64,000 nt of DNA from Vigna angularis (Eukaryota > Streptophyta > Magnoliopsida > Fabales > Fabaceae), in assembly GCF_016808095.1 (NCBI RefSeq), contig NC_068973.1, positions 1,172,501-1,236,500 of the forward strand. The letters run 5' to 3'. A program made the position numbers and the translations under genes. Shown here piece after piece: positions 14,701-28,000 of the stretch (its first letter is position 1; every line of letters begins with the position of its first letter). The notes beneath the pieces were generated by a model, which worked only from the letters and a program-made list of their open reading frames with translations, made no database searches and was not told where the DNA came from.

Positions 14701-15234
14701 ATCCTGAGGTTTGGGTTGTGTACACTAATAGACCTGAACTGTCTAAGGTGCTTTACCGTTACTTAGCCAAGCCTCCCCTTCCCATATCTGGGCATTGCCT
14801 TTCCTCGCAATCAATTATTTACCATTAAAAAAAACCAAAAGGACAGAATTTAAACGAGTTTCAAAAAAACAGTTGGTATAAACAAGTTGTTGACCATGCA
14901 AGAAAGTGACCGGAAAACAAAAACTAGAAATAGTATAAAACTACAATGTGTCAATACTGTGTTAGATAATAGAATACCAATTAATGAGCCACGAAGCGTA
15001 CAAATTTTTAGCAACATGGAACTAGAAAAAGTAAACGTGAAAATGTGTTTGAAGATTTGAAGTCCAACTACGTTGGATTATTCAAATCCAAAACGACGGG
15101 TGGGGTAAAATAATGGGATAAAATCAAAAGGCGTCCTATTTTTCACATCCTAATCACTTGAAAGTTTCATATATTGAAAAGAGATTCAGAAACGGGAAGT
15201 GCACGAAATTGAAACTGTACGAGTAAGTGATAGG
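11775..15234. other. Spacer: duplicated J-gene 5' flank, then AT-rich DNA
   Basis: About 11790-12030 matches the 5' flank of the intact J-domain gene (about 21510-22040) with gaps, marking one end of the duplication. From 12.0 to 13.8 kb the DNA is AT-rich and featureless. The 13.8-15.2 kb stretch is more balanced in composition, with short open frames at 13928-14143 and 15167-15475. The first resembles no family I know; the second lies largely within the LTR copy that starts near 15235. No gene is supported. Confidence 0.6.
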
Positions 15235-15548
15235 TTTGGAATTGTTTATAGGAGGAGAGATGATAGGTATAACTGAATATGACAGTTATAACCTCCGGTA
15301 AATGTTCTGTTTTTATTCTTGTAAACTGTTTTTTTTCATGTAAACTGCCTATTTTTAAATGATCAATGTAGGGGGAGGGAAAAAGGTTGTTGTTTTCCAA
15401 GGAAGTAAAGGGTTGAGGGAGTTGATGACAACTCGAAAGTCCTTCTGTGTTTGATGTTTTACTGTCTTCTACCACATTGGCAGAAACAATGCTGTTCTAA
15501 TAAAACTCTAACAAGAACTTGTCTTGTTGGTTCTTTAATACTGGTTGA
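15235..15548 (+). repeat. 5' LTR of decayed Ty3/gypsy element
   Basis: This stretch matches 17166-17460 closely but with scattered substitutions and indels, including a small internal length difference. It ends at CTTTAATACTGGTTGA, as does the downstream copy. A primer-binding-site-like TGGTATCtAGAGC, which is the initiator-Met tRNA match with one inserted base, follows at about 15551-15564. An AATAAA-type signal lies near the 3' end. The left boundary is approximate and no target duplication was found. Confidence 0.82.
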
Positions 15549-15598
15549 TTTGGTATCTAGAGCACGATCTTGATTTTATGGAAGACGCACGTTAGGGT

Positions 15599-17160
15599 AT
15601 GGTGCATACCAGAATGGAATCACGCATGGATACTGTCAAAAAGATGATGCAAGAACTGGTTCAAGGTCGTAACTGCCAGGAAAATGAATATAGTGGGAGG
15701 TTTCGACGCTTGGAAGACATGATTCGTGGGCTAACTGTGGTGGTGGAGCAAATGTCAGAAGCAAAGATTACGTCTGACAATAATTCTGGCATTAACAAAA
15801 GCAATGGAGGGAGCAGAGAGCAAGTTCAGGAGCACGCAGCATCCTCCTCAAGATGGAGGAAATTAGACATTCCAATTTTTACAGACGAGGAGGCTTATGG
15901 ATGGACAAATCGATTGGAGAGGTATTTCAGATTAAAGGATGGAGCTTCCATCCCTAACCTTAGACCCTATAAGTATTCCCACAATCAGAAAAATGAGTTT
16001 GAGAGGTTGATTGGAGATATGTTGAAGGCTGGTTAGGGATGGAAGATTCAAAAGAATGTGAAGATGAGTGCCGTTATGGAGGACTTGCTGGTAAATCCTA
16101 CAGCTCATAGCCTTTATGAACTCCAGAAAGGACGGCTATATTACCACGACAAACTGGTTTTGCCTAAACATTATAGTAGAATTCCCACTATAATTCAAGA
16201 GTTGCATGAATCTCCTCTAGGAGGACATAGTGGCTATTTTCGCATTCTCAAACGAATTGCAGGAGCGCTGCATTGGGAAGGTATGAGAAAAGACATTAAG
16301 GCATTTGTGATGCAGTGTGAAACCTGGCAGAGGAATAAAAGTGAAATGCTAGCTCCCACTAAAGCTAATGGGAAGGATACCATCTTTGTAGTGGTAGACA
16401 GACTCACTAAGTATGCCCATTTTTTGCATTATCACATCCTTACACTGCTGCGGATGTGGTTTTTATCAAAGAAGTGGTTAGGCTGCACGGGTTTCCTTCC
16501 ACAATCATTTCAGATAGAGACCAGCTGTTTTTAAGACAATTTTGAAAGGAACTATTTAAACAGACAGGCACAAAGTTGAAATACAGCGCAGCATACCATC
16601 TACAGATGGATGACCAAACAGAAGTGGTTAACCATTGTGTAGAAACGTACTTAAGTTGTATGACAGGGTCTCACCCTAAGATTTGGCCTACTTGGTTACC
16701 ATGGACTGAATTTTGGTCTAACACTAATTACAATGTGTCATCCAAAATGACATCTTTTAAAGCTCTATATGGCCGTGACCCCCCACTGGTTTTGAAAGGG
16801 GCAACTATTCCTTCTAAAGTTGCCAGTGTAAATCAATTACAAGAGGAGAGAGACACAGTTTTGAAGGACTTGAAGTACAACTTATGCAGGGCTCAAGAAC
16901 AGACCAAACTTCAAGCCAATAAACATAGGAGATATGTTACCTATCAAGTGGGTGACTGGGTGTTTCTCAAAATACAACGTTGTAGATTCAAGTCGCTAGC
17001 TAAACGACCCAATGAGAAATTAGGTCTGCGGTTCTATGGACCTTAACAAATTCTGGAACCAATTGGCCAAGTTGCTTATAAACTGGTCCTTCCTGCACAC
17101 AACCGCATCCACCCACTATTCCACGTGTCCTTACTTAAACCCGCTATAACTGCAATGCCC
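15599..17160 (+). pseudogene. Gag/RT/integrase remnant of internally deleted Ty3/gypsy element
   Basis: The first open part (15599-16036, 145 codons) starts with a gag-like N-terminus. It then jumps, at about residue 119, to a short reverse-transcriptase motif (LRPYKYSHNQKNEFERLIG) and stops, so most of gag, protease, RT and RNase H are deleted. The next parts (16058-16534, 16576-17046) are integrase-like: a zinc-finger region with GGHSGYF, then VDRLTKYAHF, SAAYHLQ and FKALYGR. The second zinc Cys of the usual CxxC appears as Trp. The segment with the first catalytic Asp is missing, and a frameshift follows. A stop at 17044 interrupts the C-terminal core, which then continues to about 17160. 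The element is dead. The short LTRs and integrase suggest a chromovirus, perhaps Reina-like; the clade is inferred. Confidence 0.88.
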
Positions 17161-17165
17161 ACGTC

Positions 17166-17460
17166 TCAACCTTTGCATATAGGAGTAGGGATAAGAGGTA
17201 CAACTGAATATGACAGCTATAACCTCCTGTAAATGTTCTGTTTTTATCCATGTAAACTGCCTATTTTTAAATAATCAGTATCGGGGGAGGGAAAAAGGTT
17301 GTTGTTTTCCTAGGATGTAAGGGGCTGAGCGAGTTGAGGACAACTCGAAAGTCCTTCTATGATTGATGTTTTACTGTCTTCGACCACATTGGCTGAAACA
17401 GTACTGTTCTAATAAAAATCTACCAAAAACTTGTCTTGTTGGTTCTTTAATACTGGTTGA
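17166..17460 (+). repeat. 3' LTR of decayed Ty3/gypsy element
   Basis: Downstream partner of the LTR at 15235-15548. The two share long blocks such as GGGGGAGGGAAAAAGGTTG and CAACTCGAAAGTCCTTCT but differ at many positions. The insertion is therefore old compared with the element at 41297-50965. Confidence 0.82.
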
Positions 17461-20375
17461 ATCTATCAGTAAGTAAGAGGCATTAAATTATTATTTTGGC
17501 AATTTTTTTACAGTGAAATGGCATTACCGGAGTCCCACATTTCATAACCAATCACACACAAAACAAATACTCTTAGCAGAGAGAAAAGGAAAATTCACAA
17601 ACCTGGTCAAAATCAAATTCAATCAGATGATTGCAAGACTTCCTTAATTGGCGAAATAGAAATTCGCCTTAATGAAGCAATATGTTGGTTTCCTTTATCA
17701 CATATACGCCTACAACTATAAATAACCTCTTACCCTCAAGTAGCTCAGAAAACTCGGGTCTTGAGCTTGTATATAAATGTCCAACACTGATGATACTTTT
17801 ATGACTTTGACTGGTGTAATTATATGCTGACTTGTTATGCGTCATTAATAATCGCATATAGCATAATAGATAAGCGCATCCATATATCCCTCAAACAATA
17901 CAAACACATGCTTAAGCACATTCATCAGAGACTTCGCACAGGAAGAAGTGTACAGCAATAGACTGGAAGCTACTCAGTTAGGATACAGCCTATAATAAGA
18001 GCCACTCCCACGGATATATTAGATATCCTGAAAAATAAAATGAGCACAAAAACTCAGCAAGGGACACAATACTTCCTTAAGCCATGAAAAAATTACTGTT
18101 GCTGTAACTTAAGCTGCAAGGAAAGGACACAACAGAAAAGAACAGAGAAAAAGTACATCAAAAGGTGCTAAAGGAAATACAGCCATTTTGAACAATGTAT
18201 TAAAGACCCTACTTTAAATATATAATATGATATGAAGATTTTAATTCGTTCTTATTACTTTTGTTGAGAAGGGGCAGGGATGAGAATTTGCATCTGGCGT
18301 GGCTTGTCAAGGAACTATAAACAGTATAATTATAAAAAGAAGAGCATGACGGTGATAAATTAGAATTGGAATGATAATTGACAACTCAACACAACCATGA
18401 AGAAAAGATAAATATAAAACGTTCAATAGTATGTTTTGGACAGAAGTGTTTAGAGTGGAGATACCAAATAAGAGTTTAGTTGTTAATTTTGTTATTTTCA
18501 GTTCATGGTCCTAGTTATCTCCAATCTGATGGGGGGTTTTCTTTCTCTTTCCCTGACTGGTCTTTTTACCCTATGCATTGTATCAGAACTCTATAACAAC
18601 ATCTGATTTGTATATGGGTTGACTACCCATTGTACCTCAATTATCAATATATTTCTCTCTTTGCCGATAAAAAAAAAACTCTCACCTATTTGCCTTTCCT
18701 CCCAACCAAGTTATGAAACAAGAGGAAATCTATCAACAGTAGCTTCTCTATCCCTTCCCTGCCCTTCTTTAGTGTTGATAATTGAATCCAAAGCAAAAGC
18801 CTCTTATGTATCTTGCCAATTTGGGCACAAAAATTCGAATCCCCCCTCCACCTCACTTTGGAGGAAGCTCTGTAAAATGGACAGGCTGAATAGGGATAAT
18901 AAGAATAAACAGAGGAAGAGGACTCTCCCACGTACACCAGGCTCTTGGCCCTCTGATCATGCACAATTGAACCAGTATGGGGGGATATACTTATAAGGGT
19001 AAAGGGGAGCAAAAGTAAAGTTTGGTGATCGTAAATTAGTTCTTTCGCATTATTTTCTATGAATTTATATTAAAAAATAGCCTTTTTTGTTCCAAGTTGT
19101 TTAATCTGGAAAATTATGGATTTTGATTGATACCCCCATGTTGAATTCTTGTATGGCGGTTCACTTTTTGTTTCCTATGGTGCCAGGACATAAAATTTTG
19201 GACTATTTGGATAACCCAGATTGAATTCGTGCATAACTGGCTTGGGAATATTCACTGTTTGTTCTACGTTGCTTTGGGTGCCCACTTTCATTTATTTGGA
19301 CAATTTTTGAGTTTTGAGTGATAATTTGATACCTTGACAAATTCATGCAGGCGCTGATTGAAAATGTTGTGTTTGTTGCTTCTGACTCACCCAACAAGCG
19401 CTGATTGTTGGTCCTGTCATCTGTGGCTCCCAACTTTTTCTCTGAAATACTCATCAGTCATGAATACTATTGGTCCTCGTGAATAATTCAAGATTAACTG
19501 GGTTGAATACGTGCAGGAATTTCATGTTTTCTTCCCATGTATGTAACTATGCATTGCGGTGCTTAATTTCTGGAAGATATAGTCCTGCCCTAGGTCGTAA
19601 AACTGTGTACATGGATTTCTTGTTGCAGTTCCGCATGCCCAAATATACCTTGTTTCTGTTGGTTACAAGACATTTCTTACTAGACACTTTTAAAAAAAAG
19701 TGAAATAGTCTTTTTTTTTTATTAATTTCTTATGTCTTTCCCTTCACTTCCTTATTCCTTTATATTTCTTCACCATTTCTTTCCTCTCAATTTCATTTCA
19801 TTTCCCATTGAATCAGTGCTAAACAGTTTCTAACAGAAAGCAAGCAGGGGGAGAAGGCATTACTCTGGTTAACTTATTTTTTCAACAAGCAAACTAAACC
19901 AGTACTATAGTTGAAGGCATACATGAGCAACTCATTTAATAGATGCACCCTAACAAATCTAGATTGTCTAACGAACCCCAGTATTTAAAGCTTAATTTGA
20001 ATACCACTTCACGAGCATATAACCTAATTAGATAATTAGAGTTTTAATTCAGAGCAATAAAATAGCCAAATCAACACGCAAGAAAGTTCACCACACCCTA
20101 TAAATCAATGCAAAACAAAGCTAGGAACCCTGGACCGCAAGCAATAAAGTTATTTCCTCTTATCTCATCCTCACAAAACTTCTCTCGCAGTTCCAATGAT
20201 TCTTGCAACCAGTAACACACCATATGAATGAATTTATCCAAACCGCTTGTAAGTTCAAAACAATCATAATCCGATAAAAAACAGTGATAAATAAACACAT
20301 TCCAACCCATGAAAAACTAACCTAATCCGATTAACTCCTTGACCGAAACAATGTGAATAGACAAAACAGTTACCT
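17461..20375. other. Spacer with no recognised gene; right part is 3' flank of the J-domain gene
   Basis: Composition is less AT-rich than the other spacers, but no exon chain or known protein family was recognised. Overlapping frames at 18619-18996 (plus) and 18686-19012 (minus) resemble nothing familiar. A stretch ending near 18680 in a run of A residues looks like the 3' end of a retroposed sequence, at low confidence. About 19895-20060 matches 11210-11345, the 3' flank of the truncated J-domain copy. The 20098-20310 minus frame lies in the probable 3' untranslated region. Confidence 0.5.
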
Positions 20376-21449
20376 TCATGCCATGACTGCAAAGTTCTGC
20401 AGCTTATCACAGTGAGGAGTAGGCAGATTCCTATTCCAACTCCGTCTCTGCATCTCCACCTGACAGTATCTCCGAAGCATACTCCTGTAATCCTTTAGCA
20501 CACTTTCCTCAACCGCCACACGAGCATCACTCCCCACCGGATAATTCCCTTCAAACTCCTGCGATTTCACAAAGAACTGCACCCCGTGCAGCTCAGTCGT
20601 TTTCGGAATCTGGTAGTTGTAATGCTTGTGCAAGGAATACTCAGGCTCAGAAAACGGCAAGTACGCGAGAACAATAATAATCAAAAGCGGCAAAAGCTGA
20701 ATCAGAAGCATAACATTGTGATGCCTCCCTCCCGATCCATCGTTAACCTCAGTCCTATGGGGATTCCCCATGCCGCGGGGCCTGAAAACATGGTTCCTCC
20801 CAAACACATCGGAGTGTCCGAAGAAAGCCCTAAATATTTCGTCGGGATCGAACTCGTCTTCAAAGAAATCACGCGTCGTGGTTGCCGTCGTCGTCCTTCT
20901 CCGCCTCCGCCGGTAAGCGTTCACCTCGCCGTGGTCGAAATCATCGACGGTTCCGGTCTGGTCATACATCCTTCTAGAACCGTCATCGCTCAAACACTTG
21001 AAAGCCTTCGAGACTTTCTTGAACGCGTCTTCTGAGCCGGGCGCTTTGTTCTTATCGGGATGAACCTTCAGTGATAGCTTCCGATACGCTTTCCGAATCT
21101 CTTCGACGGAGCAGCTCTTCTCCAATCCAAGAATCGCGTAGTAGTCGCTCTTTCCTTTGATTTCCCTAATCAACCGAACGTTCTCCTCCGTGTAACTCAC
21201 GTGACTCCTCTCCCCGTTCAAACGTTCTCCCCGCGAAGAAGTACCAGTAGCCTGCGCGCCATGAGCGGCAGTGGCGGAGGACTGAGAATCAAGACCCTCG
21301 CACTTCTGTAGCAATGATTGAATCGGCAAATCGCGGTTTAGCCGCTTAGCGATTCTGAGGAATTTCACGGCGCGGTCTTTGTTCCCCGACGCGATTGCTT
21401 CCTCGGCGATCCGAACGCAGCGCAATGCTTCGTCCTTGTTACCTTCCAT
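20376..21449 (-). CDS. Intact J-domain membrane co-chaperone (DNAJB12/14 type, dnaJ 49-like)
   Basis: Single-exon frame of 357 codons starting MEGNKDEALRC. An upstream in-frame ATG at 21503 would add 18 residues, but homologues begin at the MEGNKDEA-type sequence. Order: N-terminal helical segment (1-45) typical of this family, a low-complexity linker, J-domain (about 102-166, HPD at 130-132), an Arg- then acid/Phe-rich linker (179-222), one membrane segment (about 246-264, LLIQLLPLLIIIVLAYL) and a C-terminal DUF1977-like region (265-355) ending near PHCDKLQNF. Known relatives are ER-membrane proteins whose J-domain faces the cytosol, recruits Hsp70 and helps membrane-protein folding or degradation. 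Length and domain set match the family. A truncated duplicate lies about 9 kb away at 11322-11774. Confidence 0.93.
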   Translation of the reverse strand: MEGNKDEALRCVRIAEEAIASGNKDRAVKFLRIAKRLNRDLPIQSLLQKCEGLDSQSSATAAHGAQATGTSSRGERLNGERSHVSYTEENVRLIREIKGKSDYYAILGLEKSCSVEEIRKAYRKLSLKVHPDKNKAPGSEDAFKKVSKAFKCLSDDGSRRMYDQTGTVDDFDHGEVNAYRRRRRRTTTATTTRDFFEDEFDPDEIFRAFFGHSDVFGRNHVFRPRGMGNPHRTEVNDGSGGRHHNVMLLIQLLPLLIIIVLAYLPFSEPEYSLHKHYNYQIPKTTELHGVQFFVKSQEFEGNYPVGSDARVAVEESVLKDYRSMLRRYCQVEMQRRSWNRNLPTPHCDKLQNFAVMA

Positions 21450-21503
21450 TGCGGAAACAGCTACTTCCCTTACTAACTCGGAATTTGAGTGGAACAGTAG
21501 CAC

Positions 21504-23330
21504 ATGCTGAATGAAATTGATTGAGCAAAACCTAATTACAATAAATTAAGATCGACAGACATTAAACGTTGCTGTGATTTGTAAATTTTCTGGGGAGATT
21601 GTGTTGTTTGCTCGGCAATTATAATCACGAACTGAAGGAGAATCTGTTATACCAAAACTTTTTTTTTTGGAAGAATTTTTCGTTTTACACTGATAAGTCA
21701 TTTATAACATCTCACTCACTGCAAATACATTTTCAATTTTTTTTTTAATTATTCGAGCAAGTATGGTTAATTTTATCATAGTAAAATTTTGTAAGAGAAT
21801 TTTTATGTAATTATTGACAGTGTTTTGATAATGATTAATAATTTGATTGAAGTTGTTGAGAGGCTTGATTGTAGATAACTTTGATGTGAATAATTTATTA
21901 TAAATTTGGTACGATTAATTGAAATAATCAATTTTATCTCACTAGTGCTCGGATTGTGTGATAATTGATTGATACGGGGAGTTATTTCTACTTTTATGTA
22001 TAAATAATTGACTATGATTAAGTTTGCATTTCAAATTATTAACATATGTAGTAAATGATGTTAAAATATTATAAAAAAAATATTATCAAAATATCAATTA
22101 TTTAATAATATATTGTCGTAATAACTATAATAATATATTAAAATTTATTATTTATTATTTATGTATTATTATTATGCTCTGTGAGTTTTAGTTGCTTTTG
22201 TGGGTGTGGAGTTAGGTACTACATGACAAGTATAGGTTGTGAATGTTGGGTGTTGTATGATTGGTGTGGTTGTTTTGTAACAGTGTCTCATTTAAATGTT
22301 ATTTCATGAAGGCATATCTGTTGTGGCTACAATGACCCAACGACACGCTTAATTTTATTTCATAACAGGATTGGCATTTTAAAGAGCACACGGACAAAAA
22401 AAATTAAATGTAAGAGGTTTTTTTGTAATGTTTTCTTCTTCTGCTTATCAGCCTTTTGGTTTATGAAATTGTGATTTTATTATTAGGAAACTAATGTGAT
22501 GACGAAATTAAATTTATAATATTAAATGAATATGTTGCCAATGCATATTACATCAAATCTAGTCTCCCAAGAGGAAACTTAATAGATAGAGAGATTCAAT
22601 GTCACTTGAGAGTAAACGTTTACATGAGAAATTATCATTTACTTAAAGTCACTTTCAGTGACCATATGATCCTCCTATAAGGAATCTCATGTTGGCTATA
22701 TTTCCCTGTGATTTAATTTTACATAAATAAAGAAATGAGATAAATATATTTTTAACCTTTTAATTTTAATACAAAATTCTTTTAATTTTAAAACCAAATT
22801 GAAATTTGTCCTATACAAAATTTTGCTATATTTTAATTTTTAAACTTAAAAAATTAATAAATATAACTATTTTAATCCAATTATATTAATCTTTTTTTAT
22901 ATATGAAATATATGTTTTAACTAAAATTAAAACAAAAACATGTTAAATGATATAAACATTCAAATCTTAATATAAAAGAAATTTGATACGTCCAAAACAT
23001 ATAATATAATTAAATTAAAAACAATTACGTAAAATTTAAGAATTAAAATATATCAAAATCTAAAAAATAACAAATAAGAATTATATTTGAAAATTTAAGG
23101 ACCTGAAAGAAATACGTACAGCTAACAATAAAGTATCATATCCTTAATTGGTTATTATTTTGCATTCTTAACTTTTATTAACAAAGAAAATTTCTTTTGT
23201 CTGAACAGTTATTATAAAGTTCTCATCATATTTACATTAACATATTTGTCTGAAAAGACTGATCTTTCATGGTGCAATGTCGCATATAAATGCGATTTTG
23301 GTATGCTAAAATCTAGAATAAATGTTTATG
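21504..23330. other. Spacer between J-domain gene and CAP-D3 3' end
   Basis: The first roughly 540 bases are the promoter/5' flank of the J-domain gene and match the flank of the truncated copy in pieces (for example CTCACTAGTGCTC followed by TTGTGTGATAATTGA). The rest is AT-rich with no recognisable coding sequence. The part next to 23330 is the likely 3' UTR of CAP-D3. Confidence 0.6.
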
Positions 23331-25054
23331 TTAGTTTTCTTCATCAGAATCGAAAGACTGTTTTTTCCTTACAGATTGTATGGCATCCCTGCGATTCACA
23401 TCTTTGGAATTAAACATACCAGTACGAGACTTGACTTTAGGAACACTACAAGAACGAAGAGGTGGTGTACCCGTTCCCTTGTTTATTTCCCTGAGCACAG
23501 AACGAGCTGTTGCTGCAGCTGCAGCATCTGCCATTGCTGAAGCGACTTTTGAATCACTTGGAAGCTTTTCACTTGCCATACTTTGTCCAACTGCTTGTCC
23601 TTGTGTCTTGGTCAGGCTCTTAGAACCATCAGGTGATTGATTTGAACCTGATTTTGGCTTGGTTCCAACCACGGCTTCAGCAACTGTTGCTTTAGCTTTT
23701 GCAGCTTCATATTTTTTAATATCATAAATAAGCTCTTTCTGCAGCTGTTTATCAGCAACCAATATGTCGTCAATCTCATTCTTGTAGTCCTTTAGAATAA
23801 TCCGGAGGCACTCCATGAGAGAACCTATCAGGGGACTATTCTTGGTTTCCAACAGACGTTTTAATTCTATGAAGATGGGGACTGTATTTTGGATAAGGCT
23901 CTTCTTGACTGCCTGAGTTACGGCCTTTCCTCTAGCTGCAGATCCATTGTCTCCTTCTTCCTCTATGTCTGCTGACTCTGATGATGCTCGAGTAGATGGA
24001 ATGCGTATCTCTTTACAGCCAAGAATTCCAAAAGCATCCTGATCCCACAATTAATGTTAGAGTTAGAACATAAATCACACATGAAATAAGACCATAGTAA
24101 AGGCACTGCTGGCTTCTTTCCTATTCCAATACATTCGCATTACCAAGAGTTCACACACACACATATGCTTAGCATTAATGACAACCCGGAGACCACAGCT
24201 GGTACATATTAATACCTCTAGAACAGACTGTGCAGTTGCATCTTCTATATTGAGCATACCATCAGAAGCTGCAGCTAGAATTTCTGCACATAACTTGGCA
24301 AAGGTTGCTAGAAGATGCTCCGGAGCCATTTGTTTCAGTAAAGAGACATAAATGTGCATCCTTTTGGACCTTGGCTCTTCATCAGTACCCCTGTAAACAA
24401 TACATACTTGATATGAATATATAATCTGAAATAAATAGCTGTGTTGCCAATTGCTAATTCGGGGTTCCATTACCTGATGGAAAAACTTTGACTTTCCTTT
24501 CGTGACCCATGGGACTCACGGTGTCCATTATGGGCATGACAATCGTTCAGTACAAAGACAGCCTCGACAAAACTATTGTATGCTAAAAGTGGAGACTTGA
24601 CTGTTGAAAGAAACAAAACAGCTAAAGTCCAATGACAAAGATATTAAATCAAATTATATCACTGCAAACGTAACTATCAAGCTTCACACCTTTCAAAATA
24701 TTTCCAAAAAGAAAATCCGCTAGCCGTCTTATCTTTTCTGATTCGTCAACAAGTGACAAAAGGAACCGAAGAAATAGCACTCCTCTCCATTTCACATAGT
24801 CCCTCTAGACAAAAGAGAAAATATGTTTTAGCAAATAAATAATACTATTACTCCCCTTCCCGTTTAGAAGAGATAAAGGAAAACAAGCCATAAATTAAAA
24901 TTATTTGACTCAAAAAATACCTGCAACAATCTGGATAGCAATATGAATGTTTGCCTTCTCACGAGTTCACAAGGATCTAAGAGGCACCTTGTGATCTTTG
25001 TTATGTAACTGATAACTTCCATGAAAACAGATTAGAATAACAAGAAGAATATTT

Positions 25055-25098
<44 letters not shown>

Positions 25099-28000
25099 GT
25101 ATGTATGTATGTATATAATAAAATTTAAATACTTTGGACCTCTCCCCCAGCTCAATACAAAAATTACTCCTTTGCGTAGTGTACAGTGTGCTACGTGTTT
25201 ACCATAATGAACAAAAAAAACCTACAATACTATACCCTTTCAAATTCAAAGTCACGTAAAGGCAGTAAAAAGAAGCTTACCAATCAACAAGTGCGGTGTA
25301 CCGGACACAAAAATCTGCCATCATGACCACAATGTTGTTGCGAAGTGCTGCAGATTCGCTCTTTTCAAGCTCCTACGTATATGTATTTTGTAACAGACAA
25401 TATATTGAGAAGTGAGAAAAAAATATAATAGTCAATGAGGCATAACATAAACATCAATGCAACAGGAACTACCTGTACAAACAGAGGAATATAATTCTTG
25501 GCTAGCTTCCCATCAGCAAGGCAAAGCTTGCCCATGGAAAGCCACCCTTGAATATAAAAAGAAGGAGCTTCATGTTGTAACGAAGTTGAAGGGCCAGGTA
25601 GGTTATTTAATTTATGACCAGAACTCCCAGAAGTAATGATGGTATGCATTAGGGGAACTACATTGCCCATATCAGCAGATGGGCAAACAATAGCCAGAGA
25701 CCCAACTGTATAAATCGCTGTAACTGCTTTAGACAATGCCTTGGAAATTGCTACTGATTTCCTGCCTTTCCTAGTCCCACTTCTGGGAGGAGTGAAGAAG
25801 CTTCCTTCCGCATTTTTTTCTGAATTATCTGAAATGAATTTTTCTATTATTGCAGAAGCCCTGGCGAGAACTTGGTCGATCCATTTCAAGATTAATGATT
25901 CTGCCTCTTCGAGATTTGAAGCTTTCCGCTTGCATAATGTTTTTAGTGCTTTTAAATGAGCGTCAACCTATCAAGAAAAATTAACAATTCAATATGGTAT
26001 ACTTTTTAACTATATGATTTACATAGCGTCAACCTGAACCATTACCATTCTGTTCTGCCTCCCCACCTGAGTTTAACTTGTCCAGATTTATTAATTCGGT
26101 TACCAACTAATTTTTTCAATGAAAATAGTAGTTCCATTTACTATTAATAAATCTATTATGCCAGCGCTGTTCCATATACAAGTAAGATAGCTTGGCTAAT
26201 TGCACAAGAAACTAAGATAATCATGGAACTAATATTTCTTTATTCAATGAAAATGCTGTATAAAGAGTTTTCAGTTTTTTTCATTGTGGGGCTAGGAGTG
26301 TAAGTAGAACAAAGATAGGACATGAAAATAGAACTCAGAATGATATTTACACAGTTAAGACCATGCAGAAGTGTTAGTTTTAAGGCAACTGTCAGTCCAG
26401 TCTAGTCCACAAGAAATTACCATCATAAAGAGATTTGATACCAAAATATATTATAAGTGTTGAGAAATTACAATATATGAAGAAAAATATGATAATAAGG
26501 AAAAGAATCCAGGGTATTCATTAATAAATTTTAAATCTGGTGGATGAAAATGTCTTGATTTACATCCAGATAATCATTTTAAAATGACACAAGAGGCAAT
26601 TTTTTAGAAGCCAGTATCGAATTCAGTCATTAATACCATGCAATGATTACCTCCGTTGAGTGCATGTTGAATGCTTGAACTCGTTTGAGCAAGTTATGAG
26701 CTAAATCAGCTGCGGGTTCAGGGGGCAGCTCCACAGAAACATTAGAAATTGTTTGTAAGAGGAAAACTCGGTCACTAGCCCAGGCAACAGTATTGCATTC
26801 TGTGCTTTCTTCTTCAGATGATTCTTTTCGTGCAATTGGGCTTTTGAACTCACCTTCCACTTCATGTTTATCAAGAAGCTGCCAATGATGATGAAGAAAA
26901 CCCCAGTCTACTGCTTTTGAAAGGAATGTTGACACCTCTGACAAAAGAAACCAAGCACCTGGCGGAGCAGTCCACTTTTCAATAGGCATGGAATGACTCA
27001 GCCAGATAGATTCCGATTGCCTGATTATATTTTGCAGTGCAATAACAATTTTCTGATTCATCCGTTTCTTTTTGCCCAGGTTTGTGCAAATTTTCTTTAC
27101 CCAAGGGCTCACCTGCCCGTTGCAAACCTCTCTAAGGAGATACAGAATTCCGTCGGGAAAAAGCATCTCCATCTCATTGTCTATAAATTTTCCTTTCATC
27201 TTTCTATGCGAAGATACAGTATATGAAGAAGAAGCAGATGCAGCTCTAGATATCCGGTCCAAAACAAGTTCTTGAAAAGTGTTCTCACATTCGTCTTGGA
27301 TGCTTGATTCATTGTCCGTTATCAGACGGGGAACTGAATGTAGCCACTCGGTTATTACTGCTTCAGAAGAGAACGTTCTGAAAGCCTACATTTTATTAAA
27401 TAAATTTCATAAATTAGTTCTCAGTTTTTACATATTAGAAAAAAGGAACCAAGAAAAACATATTAGGGGACGATCAGTGAGATACACAACAAATTACGTT
27501 TAATAAGATAATAGAAATAAATTTTCAATCATAAAATTCTCCAAAACCATGTCAGGCAGAATTCGATAAAAACACTGGGCAAACTAAGGAACCATCCAAG
27601 TAATACCTAAGAATTTGACATAAGTATTACATTTGGAAAAAAAATATAGTCCGAGTGGAACAAACTTATCACAACAGACTGATACGCGTTCTCCATGGAT
27701 GTAGCATTGTTTCCTTACAAAAGAAACTCATCTTTCTAAGCAACAATGTAACTCAATTTTATCTACTCTACCTAACAATAGATGGTAGAGAATAAAACAT
27801 AAAGGCTGTCCAACATGAGGGAAAATGAAGAGTTGAAAATTCGTGCATTGTAGTCTTTCTATTCTAACAGCAACATAACAACACCAACCAAAACCTACAG
27901 TTCTCATGACAAGATTCTTCCGTAACTACTCAAGTAAAATGAAGCCTATACCTCATATCTTAAATTTTCATGTCAAGTCACTAATTTAAGATAAACTCTC

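Noticed and set aside
18619..19012. Overlapping frames on both strands (125 and 108 codons)
   Set aside because: No known family, no splice context and low-complexity content; chance frames in a less AT-rich stretch.
20098..20310. 70-codon minus frame beside the J-domain gene
   Set aside because: Lies in the probable 3' UTR and resembles no domain; the J-gene ends properly at 20376.
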